64,000 bases of DNA, from positions 30,710,371 to 30,774,370 of the forward strand of contig CM077823.1 in the NCBI GenBank assembly GCA_039720395.1. Reading direction: 5' to 3'. Under the pieces are notes generated by a model that worked only from the letters and a program-made list of their open reading frames with translations, was not told where the DNA came from and searched no databases. The position numbers and the translations under genes were made by a program. Shown piece by piece: positions 34,501-46,093 of the stretch (its first letter is position 1; each line of letters opens with the position of its first letter). Origin of the DNA: Liquidambar formosana. Taxonomy: Eukaryota; Streptophyta; Magnoliopsida; Saxifragales; Altingiaceae.

Positions 34501-36279
34501 ATTTTTTTTTTTTTTCTTAATTTATGTGTTAACCTCTTTTATAGGTCAACGGCTGCATGAAATGACTCTGAATCCTCCTACAAAAATTGTTAGCCTTTTA
34601 CCTATTGTAAGTGACTTCTTCCCTCATATATACCTAAGAGTTTGGACAAATATCTTAATTCTGGTATATTAAAACAAACACTAGATAAGGTCATAGTTAA
34701 ATGCGACTAATGTATATGTTTTTCTTCAGTATTTTTCTTAGCATTGAAGTGTTTTAGTAAATAATCATATTCTTAAATTTTCATGTAGAGTTTGTATAGA
34801 ATTCTCTTGCATTATTAAGGGTTTTAATTCCTACATGAATGATGAATGCCAGATATGTGATATACTTCATGGTTCATACTAGTGTATATAAACTGTCCTA
34901 GATATGTTGAACTTAAAATAAAACAAAAGAAAAAATTGTAGAATTTTTTGTGAGACTTATATGTCCTATTTTGTATGCTCTAGGTTGCCCAGTCAAAGCT
35001 ATCTTTTGTGGCTTTAGCAGAAGCTACTCCTGTTATTAGTGTGTTGACTTCATCAAGAAAAGAACCTAGTGGGCTGATAATAATTGGACCAGAAGGGGGT
35101 TAGTACTCATCATATGTTAGTCTCCATGTCTCTGCCAATGGAATAATGTTATTAAAATAGATAGTATTGCTCTTAAACTTAGTCATTGGACTTTAAATTG
35201 CTTTGGCCTATTGGTTCTTAGATGAATGCTATGTTTGATGTTTGAGTATTAGAACTGTGACTCGATCTTCTATATTAAAGGGCTTAAAATGAATCTATGC
35301 ACAAAGTTGAACTAATGTGGATCTAGTGATGTTCTTTGTTTGTTCATGGAATATATAAGTTTGGAGGATGTACATTTAGTTTATTAAAGCATTTATACTG
35401 TTGTTAAGGGCTTAAAATGAATCTATTTGTGAAATATTGTGATAGTTGTCATGCACTGATTTTCCTTTTTGGTAGCCCTATTGCTGCTATGATTTTGCTG
35501 CTTCCACTACTCTTTCAATTTTTTAAAGTGATTTGCACCACTTTGGATAAATTGTTTGGGGAACAGGAAAAAAAACTGTCACTGAGTGTAGCAGAGGCTG
35601 GAAAAATATTCCCTTGAGGTATCACACGACTTGATGTCAGTATGGGCATATGGGTATAATTATATGTTGTCTGTCTGAATACATGCCCAATTTTTAAGAA
35701 GGAATTTTACAATACCAACTCTTCTGGTGCACACCCTGCATTAAGTGGACATTTAAGAGGTTTAAAGTTGTATTCTTCTATATAAGTTCATTAATATATG
35801 TAACTTTTTTAGTGTCATGTACTCATGTTTCATATATAGTAATTTCACAGGTGGTTGAGGTATGTTTTTGCACCTGATGTATGAAAAATTAAATAATCTT
35901 GATTTGAAAGCATTAGTTTTTCAATTAGAGAATTGCTGTAGTCTCAATTAGACATTCTATTATCTGTTTTTAGTAAAATAAAATAAATAATACTTTAACC
36001 CTTGTGTAATATATAAATTAATTCTTGCTTTTAAGTGGTAAAAATTTCTTTTATAGTTGTTTTATTCCTTGTTGGAAAATAGAAAGTTGATTATTGTGGG
36101 TGTATTCTGGTAATTGTAATGTTTCAGATTTCACGGAGAAAGAGGTGAATATGATGATTGCAGCAGGTGCTACTGCAGTTGGTCTCGGGCCACATCGCCT
36201 ACGGGTAGAAACTGCAACAGTGGCGCTTTTAGCAACTCTAATGTTATGGTCTGACTCTCAGCAAACATCCAACATTTGA
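31257..36279 (+). CDS. rsmE: Chloroplast-type 16S rRNA (uracil-N3)-methyltransferase RsmE, eight exons
   Basis: An RsmE-family SPOUT enzyme that methylates N3 of a uridine in small-subunit rRNA (U1498 in E. coli) using S-adenosylmethionine. Exons: 31257-31415, 31904-31977, 33423-33565, 33670-33716, 33821-33929, 34545-34606, 34984-35098, 36128-36279. They join in frame to 286 aa. Residues 1 to about 40 are Arg/Ser-rich with few acids, as in a plastid transit peptide. The PUA-like N-domain follows (GDEFWHMTKVLRL, VELFNGKG), then the knotted methyltransferase domain with GGRADWLVEKCTELG, TERS, the SAM-loop GPEGDFTEKEV and LGPHRLRVETA. Bacterial members are about 240 aa, so the extra length is the N-terminal targeting region. 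Introns 2-7 are GT..AG; intron 1 appears to use GC at 31416. I chose the ATG at 31257 because homologous sequence starts there; an in-frame ATG-less extension upstream is probably leader. A splice-like CAG/GTAAGC at 36285-36297 suggests a 3' UTR intron. Confidence 0.93.
31443..31504. repeat. Poly-C / (CT)n / (TA)n microsatellite in RsmE intron 1
   Basis: A C-run, about ten CT units and about twelve TA units follow each other immediately after the predicted exon 1. If translated in the exon 1 frame they give Ser-Leu and Tyr-Ile repeats, which is not credible in this enzyme. Confidence 0.95.
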
Positions 36280-36291
36280 TTATACTTGCAG

Positions 36292-39228
36292 GTAAGCCTT
36301 GTATGTGCATTTCCTGGATACTGTGAAAATGTTGGGTGATCTCTTACAGCATCTCTTTAGTGCTTACGATGCATGTGACATTTCTTATCAGTCGTGATAA
36401 AGCTGATTTTGACTGCATTTAGTTCGATGTCGTTTATGGATTGGAAAAGAGAAAATAGTGGGGGGTTTTTGGAATTATTTCTTCTATTAATTTTTTGTTA
36501 TGATAATTTCCTTTGGGAAATGGCAGGGGAATGTTACTTACTGACTTCCTTTTTATCTGCGACTTAAAATTTCGACATTGAATGGAAGCACCCTATGTAC
36601 TGACTCGTGTGCATTGGAGCAAATATCAATGTCTTCTTTCTAGATGAATATAAACTTGTCCTGTTAATCACCTAAAAAAAAAATTGTCCTGTTTAGATTC
36701 GTAATTCGTGCTCTTGTTGTTGACTATCTAATGGGCAATTATGAATTTTTTGTGGGTGATTCCAGCTCACCTATGTTGTAAAGAAGAATTTAAAGCCAAA
36801 TATTAGAACACAACCAAGATATTGCCACTTGTTCTCCAATTTAAGATGCTGTAACTATTCGATGATTTTGGATGATATTAGTGGACTCTTCATATATATT
36901 TTCTTCACGCAAGGACTTGTATTGTTGCATTTTCCGAATGACATCGAATTGGGTTAAACCTTGATGATTATGGTTAGTTGCCAAATCTGAGGCTGTTCTG
37001 GTCATTAGAATGGTTACAAAATCCGACCCTGACCCAACCTAAATGAAGTAGCTTGCAACCAAACCTTAGAAGCAGGAACCTTCCACCAAGGGTGTTGATC
37101 CCAATTTGGAACCACTATTCCTTTTATTTTCATTTTATTATGGTCAAAACCTTATAGAAGGTACTTATTCATCGTCGACAATTGATCATATTAGTGAAAT
37201 TTGCTGACAGCCACAAAGTTTTGGATCAAAACAATTTTTTTTTCTTCTTTTCATTAATGCTGAAAATTGGGCCAGTTAAAGATTGTAGCAGTATTAAACT
37301 GTATGAAAATATGTAGTGCAGAAAAAACCCAAGGAACCCAATCAACAAGGCAATCACAAACCAAAACAAATGAACTGAAATAGAAAAAAATGCAAAGAAT
37401 GAAATCACAGAACAAGCACTTATGTGGTTTGGCTTTCTTGCCCTACGCACAGGCGGCAACATTTTGAGTATTTCACTATTGAGATTAACAAGGAATACAT
37501 TATAACAAGGACCTGCTGTGGTCACTTTCACAGATACTCTTTCTACAACCCTCACAATGCTCAAATCTCTCGTATTCTATTAACTCCTCTATACAATAAC
37601 ACTATGTGATAGTCTTTTGTTGAGTTACATACACCTAGCTAGGTTAAATCCCCTTTTATAGAGACTAAAACCCTACAGTAGAAATGGGAAAGATCCCTCA
37701 AAATCAGAGTCCAAAATCAAAATAGGAAATAAATGTTGCACATCTTGTTCTAAGAAGCCGGATCTTGTTCAAACAAGGTGGGCTTTTATACATACAAGGT
37801 GGGAATTGTTCGAACAAATTCAAAATGAAACTTTCTGGGTATATATTGTTCGAACAGACCTGATGTTGCTTGAACTAGGTGGCCTTTGTTCGAAGAAGTT
37901 ACAGACTTGTTTGAACACTACCCAGAGAGTCCTATCAACAAAACAAACAGTTTTATGCTCAAGTGAGAAATTGGGAAATTTTGTCAAGTTTGAAAAAAAA
38001 AAAATGAAACCAAAGTATAATTTGAAATTCAATGGTTGACTGAAACACAAGAGAATTCAGACTAGGCTTGGATATATTTTGGCAGAATTTGCTAATTCCC
38101 AGATATGCATTTGGTATGTTGATACATTTCTACATTGCGTCTCAAAATTGTATTATGTAGTTGGTCCCACCTAACAAATGTTTGTTATGAAATATAATTC
38201 TAAACGTGTCCTCTTGTACCACTTTTTTTAATTAGTTTTTGCTGCGTCAGATTTTGAAATCTCAATCAGCAGTTGGAGTCTAAAGTATCTTTTAAGTCTC
38301 TATTTTGTTCTCTTCTTTTAGGAAGGGATTTATTATTCAAAATGGGCATGTTTTGTGATCCTTCCTCTGTTAATATATTGCCTTCACATCTGTTTTCTCC
38401 TGATGCAGATTTGGATGGAGGTGCTCTCTCGGCTGGCTGTATCTAAGGCAGGTTATGGCTCTCTTTTCCTTTGTCAGAAAATTTTTCTAGGTGACTATTT
38501 TTTTTAAAAAATATTTTTTTGACTAGACTTCTATAATGTCTCAGTCTCAGTCTCACATTTTGGATCAACTTTTGCTGCTGACAAAGGTGGGAGAGCTTAT
38601 ATTTGAGGGCCATCAAGGTCAATGTTTCTCATCTTTATTCTACCATACAAACTATTGGTATTTCATCAAATTTGATCAAAATGTGTACAGTCTCCTTGTC
38701 TGTGTTCCTGCTCAGAATATGAAAACTGAGGCTTCATCACATGCCATCCATACTAATATTTATCACTGTCACATGTTTTGTTGTCCTTATCTTCTGCTCA
38801 AAGAATGGCATGTGCGGTGCTTTTATATTTTATGGATATTTTTGAATGACATTTAAGATTGCCATATATTTAATTTGGATTCCAATTTTTTATGCAGGGA
38901 TGTATACACGTTCTTTGTTATAAATGCCATGCACATGGTTTTTAAAATGTGGTCTCTAGGTCAATCTTTTGGCCCCAATTCAAACATTTCCTAATCAGAG
39001 TTATGGCTGAAATTTAGGAACAAACCCCCCCCCCCCCCCCTCTCCCTCTCTAAAAAAAAGAGAAAAAAAAAACACACTTTTTTCTTTTGTGACTGTTGGT
39101 TTGTTTGTATTTTTAGTCTTTTTTTTTTTTTTAATTAAAATTTTTTTTTCTCCATAGTTTTATGTTTGAAATCTCATAGGGATGAATTAAAAAAATAAAA
39201 TAAATGTTCTCTCTTTCTGGAAGCTTAA
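36292..39228. other. RsmE 3' UTR/intron candidate and intergenic DNA
   Basis: A possible 3' UTR intron could run from the donor at 36292 to an acceptor at CTCCTGATGCAG near 38409. Beyond this lie T/A homopolymers and a poly-C tract (39027-39040). I recognise no other gene. Confidence 0.4.
37230..38050. mobile_element. LTR-retrotransposon remnant with TTGTTCGAACAA words
   Basis: The segment resembles plant retrotransposon LTR/leader sequence (ATGTGGTTTGGCTTTCTTGC, GGCGGCAACATTTT, AACAAGGAATACA order). From 37740 to 37930 it carries about six copies of the palindrome-like TTGTTCGAACAA with variants. Ends, TSD and coding sequence were not found, so this is a resemblance call only. Confidence 0.45.
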
Positions 39229-39494
39229 GGGACTGTTTGGCAAATCTGAAAACCTAACCAAAGATAATTTGTTTGGTCAGTTTTGATTTCACATTATTTG
39301 ATAAGTATCTTTTTCCTGCTAATTGGTTCAACTTTTTATTGAAAACAAGGCATAAACACTGTTTGTTTGTTTGTGTTTGTGTTTTTATTATTATTATTTT
39401 TTTTCAATCACCTGTGAATTGGGTTATTTAAAAAATAGATATAAGTTAGTGAGTGGAACCAATTTGATCCAATTTTTAAAATTTCCAAACAAGC
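39229..39494. mobile_element. MITE (family 6, CTGTTTGG ends)
   Basis: Starts GGGACTGTTTGGCAAAT and ends in the inverse-like TTTCCAAACAAGC. The interior TAAGTATCTTTTTCCTGCTAA is shared with 40914-41150. The type is hAT-like by its ends; the TSD is unresolved. Confidence 0.65.
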
Positions 39495-40913
39495 AAAGAA
39501 ACTGAATTTTGAAAGATTATCTGTCTAATTTCATACGCTATTAATTTGCGCACTGCATCTGAATGTGGGTCAAGTTGTTGGACAAACATTCTACGGCAGC
39601 CTGTATCCTATGGGATGACAACTTTATAGTTGCTTTTCACTCAAAGTTAACTTTTACTTGCAAAGCTAGTCTATCTCCCCTCTATGTATGATATATATAT
39701 TTTCAATACTTATTTTTCCAACTAATTATCTTTAGATTTTACTATTTGGACCCATCTCACATGTTTGATCCAAGGTTGTTACCAAATCTTTTGTTTTTAG
39801 CTCCATTGGCTGTTGTAACCAAGAACGTGGTCGATGGTGACATTGACGTAGCCATCGTGGTTTTAAAAATTTGTCCAGCCTTCTGCTCAATGGTTGGAAA
39901 ACTTCAACTTCAAAATTGATTTAAAGCTGAAAATTGAACGGAATGATTTATTTATTTATTTATTTTGGGATTACAGATTGGTCTAGATATGGATAAATAA
40001 TTATATATCAATACAGATGACTACTAATTTAACTAAGAATGGCTGTTAAGTACTAACTGTAATTATTTGCCCCTACCCAGACCGGAGAAAGGAGACGGTG
40101 CCTACTAGGGGAGGTTTTTCCTCGATCTCCAACAGATAAAAAGAGAAACAATTTTATATTCACTAAATTTAAATTGGAAAAGAAGGAAAAATGATAATGA
40201 CTCACGGGTGACAGATCTCCTACGGCATTTTGATGTATCAGCATTAATTTGATTCGATCACATCCAAACATCATTTGACTCCCAGATTCCCCTACTCTTC
40301 AACAATAGTTAACTTTGACTGTTCCAGGTCGGCTGCGGCCAATGATTCATTAAAAAAAAAAAAAAAAAATTAGTGAGATGGGAATGTGTTTGCACGCGCC
40401 ACTCCACTTCTTTTCCAATCTCTTTCACCAAGTGTTTCCACTTGATCAAAAAAGGTCCCCCAAACATGGCGTACGTGTGTGTTGTTTTGGAAAATATATC
40501 AGACACTGCCTGTCTGATGGCATCAAATGTCAACATGGTCTTGCACGAAAAACACTTCTTGAAGGCCAAACCATGACACTCTTGGGAGATTGCTGTTTGA
40601 TCAACTGAAAATGGATGCACAAGCACAGTTGGGGAAAGACAGATGATACTTTGCCCTTGAAACATTCTAGAGATGCTGGAAAAATTTGTAATTGACCATT
40701 CATAGAAATTAATGGCTTGAGCAAAGGGAAATTTCCATCTCAAATTGAAATTAAAATGCAATTTTTATTATTATTATTTGTGCTTGAAACATTCTAGAGA
40801 TACTGGATAAGTTTAGCTAACTCTCTTATTGATTTATTTTTATGTTGAATTAGAATATTAAGGGGGAAAAAAAAGGGACTATATCTAGTGGAAGAATCTA
40901 TAAATTTATCTAG
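39495..40913. other. Intergenic; includes a small family 9 MITE
   Basis: A family 9 MITE lies at 39966-40090. A 150-codon minus-strand frame at 40309-40761 overlaps two plus-strand frames of similar length; it has no domain I recognise and one end is translated poly-A, so I do not call it as a gene. Confidence 0.5.
39966..40090. mobile_element. Small MITE (family 9)
   Basis: Shares GATTGGTC, AAATAATTA and AACTGTAATTATTTG words with 14443-14600 and 28313-28463. It is somewhat more diverged. Confidence 0.5.
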
Positions 40914-41150
40914 AGGCTGTTTGGCAAACCAAACCTGAAAACCTGGCCAGTTGAGGATAAGTCTGGTTAGTTTTGTTTTCATACTGTTTGGTAAGTATCT
41001 TTTTCCTGCTAAACAATTCAGTTTTGTTCTAAAAATAAAGCATAAACACAATTTTTTTCAAACCAACTGTGAGTTGGTTTATTTAAAAACCAAATAATAG
41101 TTATGGACTTAACCTAGTTTGATCCAGTTTTTGAAGTTCCCAACAGGCTC
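40914..41150. mobile_element. MITE (family 6)
   Basis: Starts GAGGCTGTTTGGCAAAC and ends CCCAACAGGCTC. The interior is homologous to 39229-39494, including AAGTATCTTTTTCCTGCTAA. Confidence 0.7.
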
Positions 41151-41169
41151 TTAGTATACCTAACAATAA

Positions 41170-41252
41170 GTGTTTTTGCTTAGCTCAACCTTGAGGGGTG
41201 GACTGAGTTGTTCAAGTGCTATGAGATGAGGGGATTACATGTGATCATTCTA

Positions 41253-41285
<33 letters not shown>
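41170..41285 (+). mobile_element. Possible SINE with long A tail
   Basis: A tRNA-like word GGACTGAGTTGTTCAAG and GGGATTACATG precede an uninterrupted A run of about 30. TGCTTAGCT occurs at both sides (about 41177 and 41300), but the right copy is separated from the A tail by 13 bases, so the TSD is uncertain. Confidence 0.35.
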
Positions 41286-41288
<3 letters not shown>

Positions 41289-41289
41289 C

Positions 41290-42257
41290 CCCTTGTTTCT
41301 GCTTAGCTTCATTCAAGCCAGTTATCAAATCCAAATATTTTTACCATGTGAAAATGGTTAGTTAGGTTGGAGCGTCAAAAGTCAAAACACACACACTCAC
41401 AAACCCCAAATCGTAAAGGGGCAAGCCTCCTAGTCAAGTTGTACACATTATACAAAATGTTGGGGCTGGGAATTCCAAAGTCCACATCAAATGAAAAAAT
41501 TCCAAGAAGGTGGTGGAAATAAATTCTTCCTTTCTTAAAGTCTAACAGCCATTCTCATTTGCTCATTAGGAAGAGATGCCGTATGGGTTTTCTAGTTCGG
41601 GTTTCCCTAACGTACAATCAGTTTAGCCTATTTTCATTGTCATTAACACAGATTTGATTTGGGTCATTGAAGTCAAAGGCATAGTTAGTCTTTGATTGGC
41701 TTGTAGAGTTGTAGTATTTACCCCAGCAGCTCATAATCTCATAAGACTTTCTTCATGAGAAGGGTGACGCTGTTGATTTTCCAGAGTCATGTTAGGTACA
41801 AGGTGTCCAGCACCTATAACCGTGGACTAATGGCATGTTAAAACACATGCCTAATCTCAAGAGATGTATCAATATTTCCTTCAATCACTTTCATGGGAAG
41901 ATTTTTTTCTTTTCTAATATATACATTTAGGCCAGTGGAGAACGATAGCATGTGGGAAGGATGTGTGACCTGATCAAGAGAGAATATATATGTATGGTTT
42001 GGTGGAGGAGTAGCCTAGATGGCAAAGGTATGGAGAGCGGGGAGGAAAGAGAAGAGTTAACTGAGAGAGCAAAAGGTATTTTTGTCAGAAAAGATACAAA
42101 AAGACCTATTAAGTTTAGAAAAAAGTTGTTAGACTTATTGTAAAATAAAGAGCGTGGATTCAGTGTTAAATTCAAAGAACCTCAATGGGCAAACTTTTCC
42201 AACTATTGATCCAAATCGTCCAAAATGTGATCCAAATTGTCGAGAATGTTAAACATT
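41290..42257. other. Intergenic, no gene recognised
   Basis: Complementary frames near 41927-42175 have no recognisable domain. Nothing else could be supported. Confidence 0.5.
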
Positions 42258-42419
42258 AATGCTACGTTTGGATAAGAAATTTTTAGGTGGAATTTGCTTT
42301 TGAAATAGAATTTGTAAAAATTTTATAAGGATGAGATGGATAAAATTCTTGTAAAAATTTTACAAATTCCATTTCAAAGACAAATTTCATATAAATTTTT
42401 TTTATCCAAACATAGCATA
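42258..42419. mobile_element. MITE (family 7, ATGCTACGTTTGG ends)
   Basis: Ends AATGCTACGTTTGGATAAG and the inverse-like TTATCCAAACATAGCAT. The interior TTTTTAGGTGGAATTTGC is shared with 56057-56171. The whole element folds on itself. Confidence 0.75.
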
Positions 42420-43165
42420 AGGGGATTTTTGTGTAATTTAACTTTTTTCTGATGTACCTAGGAAAAGCAACACTCCTAGCATAGCGTTATGGTTACCAAC
42501 TCCAAAGTCCAAACCTTCATAGGAAATTGGGAATCCGAACAAAATCAACTATATATGGCGACATGATAGGCGGTTTCAACTTCATGGAAAGAGTGCCACA
42601 CATTTAATTGTGGTGGAATGGGTTCACCAACCATTGCCCATTGTTGCATTTACGGGTACTCGTAATCACTAAACTACCACCTCAAACAGTCTCGTTGACA
42701 TTGTTTGTGCAGACCCGGTGTGTTGCATAAATAAAAAAGACATGTCCATTGTCACATACTCACCTATTATATTTTAGGCTTTTCTTAAGGTGTGCTTTAA
42801 GAGCATATGTTAAATTGTAATTAATGAGTTAATCATTACATAAGGAATGGTGAAAATGCATAAAAAGTAGTAAAAATGCAAAGAGAATAGTTTAAGTTGC
42901 TTAGAAAAATGTAAAAATGCTTAAAAAACTATGCAAACACATTTTTTCATGCAATGAACAGTTCAAAAGACTGCAACTCAATTGTTGAATTCTTTGACCC
43001 TACACTACACCATCTCTCTCTCTCTCTCTCTCAATTTATATAGTCTTTTCATTCTATTTCACTCTCTCTCTCTTTTTTTCTTATTTTGTATAAATTATAC
43101 ATATATATTGTCTTTCTTCTTCTTCTTATTTTGTATAAATTATAAAAAACTTTCTTAAATTTTAG
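42420..43165. other. Intergenic, no gene recognised
   Basis: Repeated short AAAATGC words (42850-42950) and (CT)n at 43015-43032. No gene was recognised. Confidence 0.5.
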
Positions 43166-43385
43166 ATTCATTATCACTTTAGTACCTTCAACTTCAAAAC
43201 AATTAAAATGGACCCTAAATTATATGTATATGTCAATTTTGTACCCTTCTACAAAATTTTTCTAACAATTTCATGAACAACATGCTAATGAAAGGTACTA
43301 AATCATCACATGCGTATAATTTATGTTCCATTTTGACTAATTTTGAAATTAAAGATACTAAATTGTCATACACGGATAAATGAAA
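43166..43385. mobile_element. Palindromic MITE (family 10)
   Basis: The left arm (TTTAGTACCTTCAACTTC, AAAATGGACCCTAAATTATA) matches the inverse of the right arm over about 70 bases. Only this copy is seen in the window; the TSD was not resolved. Confidence 0.65.
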
Positions 43386-43509
43386 ATAAACCTAAAATTC
43401 ATGAGTACTTTTAAGTATTTTTCCTTTATTTATTTTATTATTTAGAGTGGGGCATATTTGGTATGGGGGCTTCTTCCCAACCCTGAAATTAATGGAAAGT
43501 ACCACCATC

Positions 43510-43830
43510 TGTTATAAATATTAAACATTGAGTGGAAATTGAGTGGATGTCCACACCCCCTCCACTTTGTGATAATGGGAACACCACTTCATAAGTGGGT
43601 TAAGTAATCCCATCATGTGGACCTAATGCAAACAAAGATAAAAGGGGAAGGGGAGAAAGAAGAGATGAGGAGTATTCGGAGAGAATGAAGGGAGGAGACT
43701 GAGACAGTGTATCTCAAAGAGTTTTGCTGATCCTTGTATAATGTTTATACATTCAGATTGGAAATCAAAGAAGATGAATGAGAAATTTATTCTCCTTCAT
43801 AACTTGTTCTAAATTCTTGGTTTTACAACA
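43510..43830 (+). repeat. 5' LTR of the copia element
   Basis: A 321-bp LTR starting TGTTATAAATATTAAACATT and ending TTGGTTTTACAACA. The 3' LTR is one base shorter. Confidence 0.95.
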
Positions 43831-44961
43831 CGTTATCAGCACGAATTGCTCAAGGAATTTGTGAGCAATATCATACTACCACCATTTTCTTTCTTAACCA
43901 ATTTGGTTGTGGTAAGTTGGTAAGTTGGTACGTTCTAAACCAATTTGATTGTGGTAAGTTGGTATGCTCTTAACCAATTTGGTTGTGGATTGGTTTTTAC
44001 TCTAAATTATATACTTGAATGGATGAATCCATCTTCTCTTCCTGAAGCAAGAGAAGATTTAAAAATAAAACTTGAAGTTTTATAAATAAATAAAAGGAGT
44101 GATGATTCATTTTCTCTTCTTGAAGTAAGAGAAAGATTTGAAAACTTGAAGTTTTCTATATGAAAAGTTATTATTTACATGTTATTTTCATGAAGGAAGA
44201 AACAAATTTCAATCTCCAAAATTTTCTATAAGAAAAGTTGTTGTTCATATATTCTCTTCTTGACGCAAGAGATAAATATAAAAACCTGAAATTTTCTATT
44301 ATAAGAAAGGGGTTATTATTCATATTTCTTTTCTTGAAGTAAGAGACAAATTTCAAAACCTGAAGTTTTAGAAATAATGAATAAAGTCTCAATTTAATTG
44401 AATAAAGTGATGGTCAATGATGACCAAATTAAATTGAGTAATATATTTCTCTACTCTGTGTTATGCAACTTCTTTAGATGCTTGTAAAATTTTGGTGTTG
44501 TAATAAAAAAAAAAAAAATTAAAAAAAAATAAAATAAAATAGGACTTTTCTATAAATATCATGACTATTCCTCCCCAAAACCCTCATCTCTGCAATGATG
44601 AATGGGTTTTTCACTTTCATGTTCCCATGGTACCTAGTTGTCATTCCACTTATCTTCTGGATATTGGACTATTGTGCACATGAGGAGATTCCAATTATGC
44701 CAGTGGTCCCATTTCTGGTCTTTCTTGAAATTTTGCCATGTTATTTGTTGCTAGTGTACGTTTTGTATTTTCGATAATTACTATTTTTATTTTATTTTGA
44801 TTCGTCTGTTTAGAAGTTGTGCTAAATATTCCAGTGTGTTATCTATTTATGAATAGTATTTTGTTGTGTTCATTCATTTTGTGTGCTATTTTATCTATTT
44901 GTTCTTTGAGTTTAGCAAATAAAACCATCTTCATTCTAGTAGCAGCAACAAAAAAAAAAAA

Positions 44962-45007
<46 letters not shown>

Positions 45008-45009
45008 AG

Positions 45010-45618
45010 CTACTCAATAATAGCATTTTGGGTAGAACTAAAAGGGTCAGTTGGGGGTTGCCTTTGTGGGCCTTGGGTAGAACTGGAGGGATCAGCTGGA
45101 GGTTGCCTCTGTGGGCTGCCCGGAACCCTTTCTCGATCAATGATTTGATTAGTGAGCCTCTCCAGTGCCTCGACCCTTGGTGTGAGTCTGTTAGAATAGG
45201 AGTGCACCATTCTTTGTAACTCTCTATTCTCCGCTCTCAAAGCCCTCATCCTTCGATAGGTTCCGTCGAGCAACCCCTGGAGACGAGTGACCTGGTCACT
45301 TAGACTTTGCATGTGCACATTTCTGGTGTGCAAACGCCGAGCCATGTTAGCAGTAAATGTTGTGGCCTGAGCGCTGAGAGCCATGGAGTCTCTTATTACG
45401 TCTAGGTCGGACCGTCCAACCAGTATTCTCTCATCACGAGGAGTGATGAGTCCCTCCGCTACTGCCGTTGCATTCGCAAGATTCTAAATTACAGAATTCT
45501 CAACTGTAAGGGGTTGGTTGTGAACATTTAGGAACCTTGGGTGCCAGACCTCTGGTTGTGTTGCTGGTGTTGTGTTTAAGTCAGGACGGTTTTGTGGGGC
45601 AGAGGAGGAAGAGGCCAT
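45010..45618 (-). pseudogene. Antisense retroelement-type ORF inside the copia element
   Basis: Minus-strand frame of 203 codons, starting MASSSSAPQN at 45618, with one in-frame TAG at 45484-45486 (codon 45), open otherwise. From about residue 80 it has a coiled-coil-like segment (NMARRLHTRNVHMQSLSDQV, then leucine/arginine-rich heptads), followed by a Pro/Gln/Ser-rich tail with a repeated PQRQPP motif. Similar coiled-coil ORFs are, as far as I recall, found next to gag in plant LTR elements, but the function is unknown. It lies opposite to the host element's coding direction, next to a 55-base A-rich tract (44949-45003). Likely a fragment of another element inserted or recombined here. Confidence 0.6.
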
Positions 45619-46093
45619 GAGTTCGTAAGAGAGGATTTAAAAGAAGAGAGTTTTCTCTGAGGGTTGAATGGTTGGGGAAGAGTGTTTAAGCACCTATAAT
45701 CAAACTCTGGTTTTTAAAGAAAAACCGCCCTCACTCAAGCCAAGAACAGATCGCAAAAACCAATGCATTGTTGGAAATCCAATGCTATTAAGGATTAATT
45801 AATCCTCTCGACATCTGCAACCGTCTGCCAATAATGTTACCTTTTGATAAAATACTGCTGCTTTGTTGACAGTTAATCACATCTCGATACTGTAGTCCCC
45901 TCATCATGCTAATTGTGTCGGTTAGCAGATAAGGGTCTTGGGCTAATGGGTTAGGCGTGCCATGGCTTGGACATACCAGGTACTGGGCACTAGTGTGGGT
46001 TTGTTTGGATAGGCCCGACAAGTGTTATTAGGCAGAAAGTATACCAACCCATTGTTCTCACACCAACAAGAACAGGAAACCCAAATGGTTTGA

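Noticed and set aside
40309..40761. 150-codon minus-strand frame
   Set aside because: Overlaps comparable plus-strand frames, includes translated poly-A, and shows no recognisable domain; kept only as a note in the intergenic entry.
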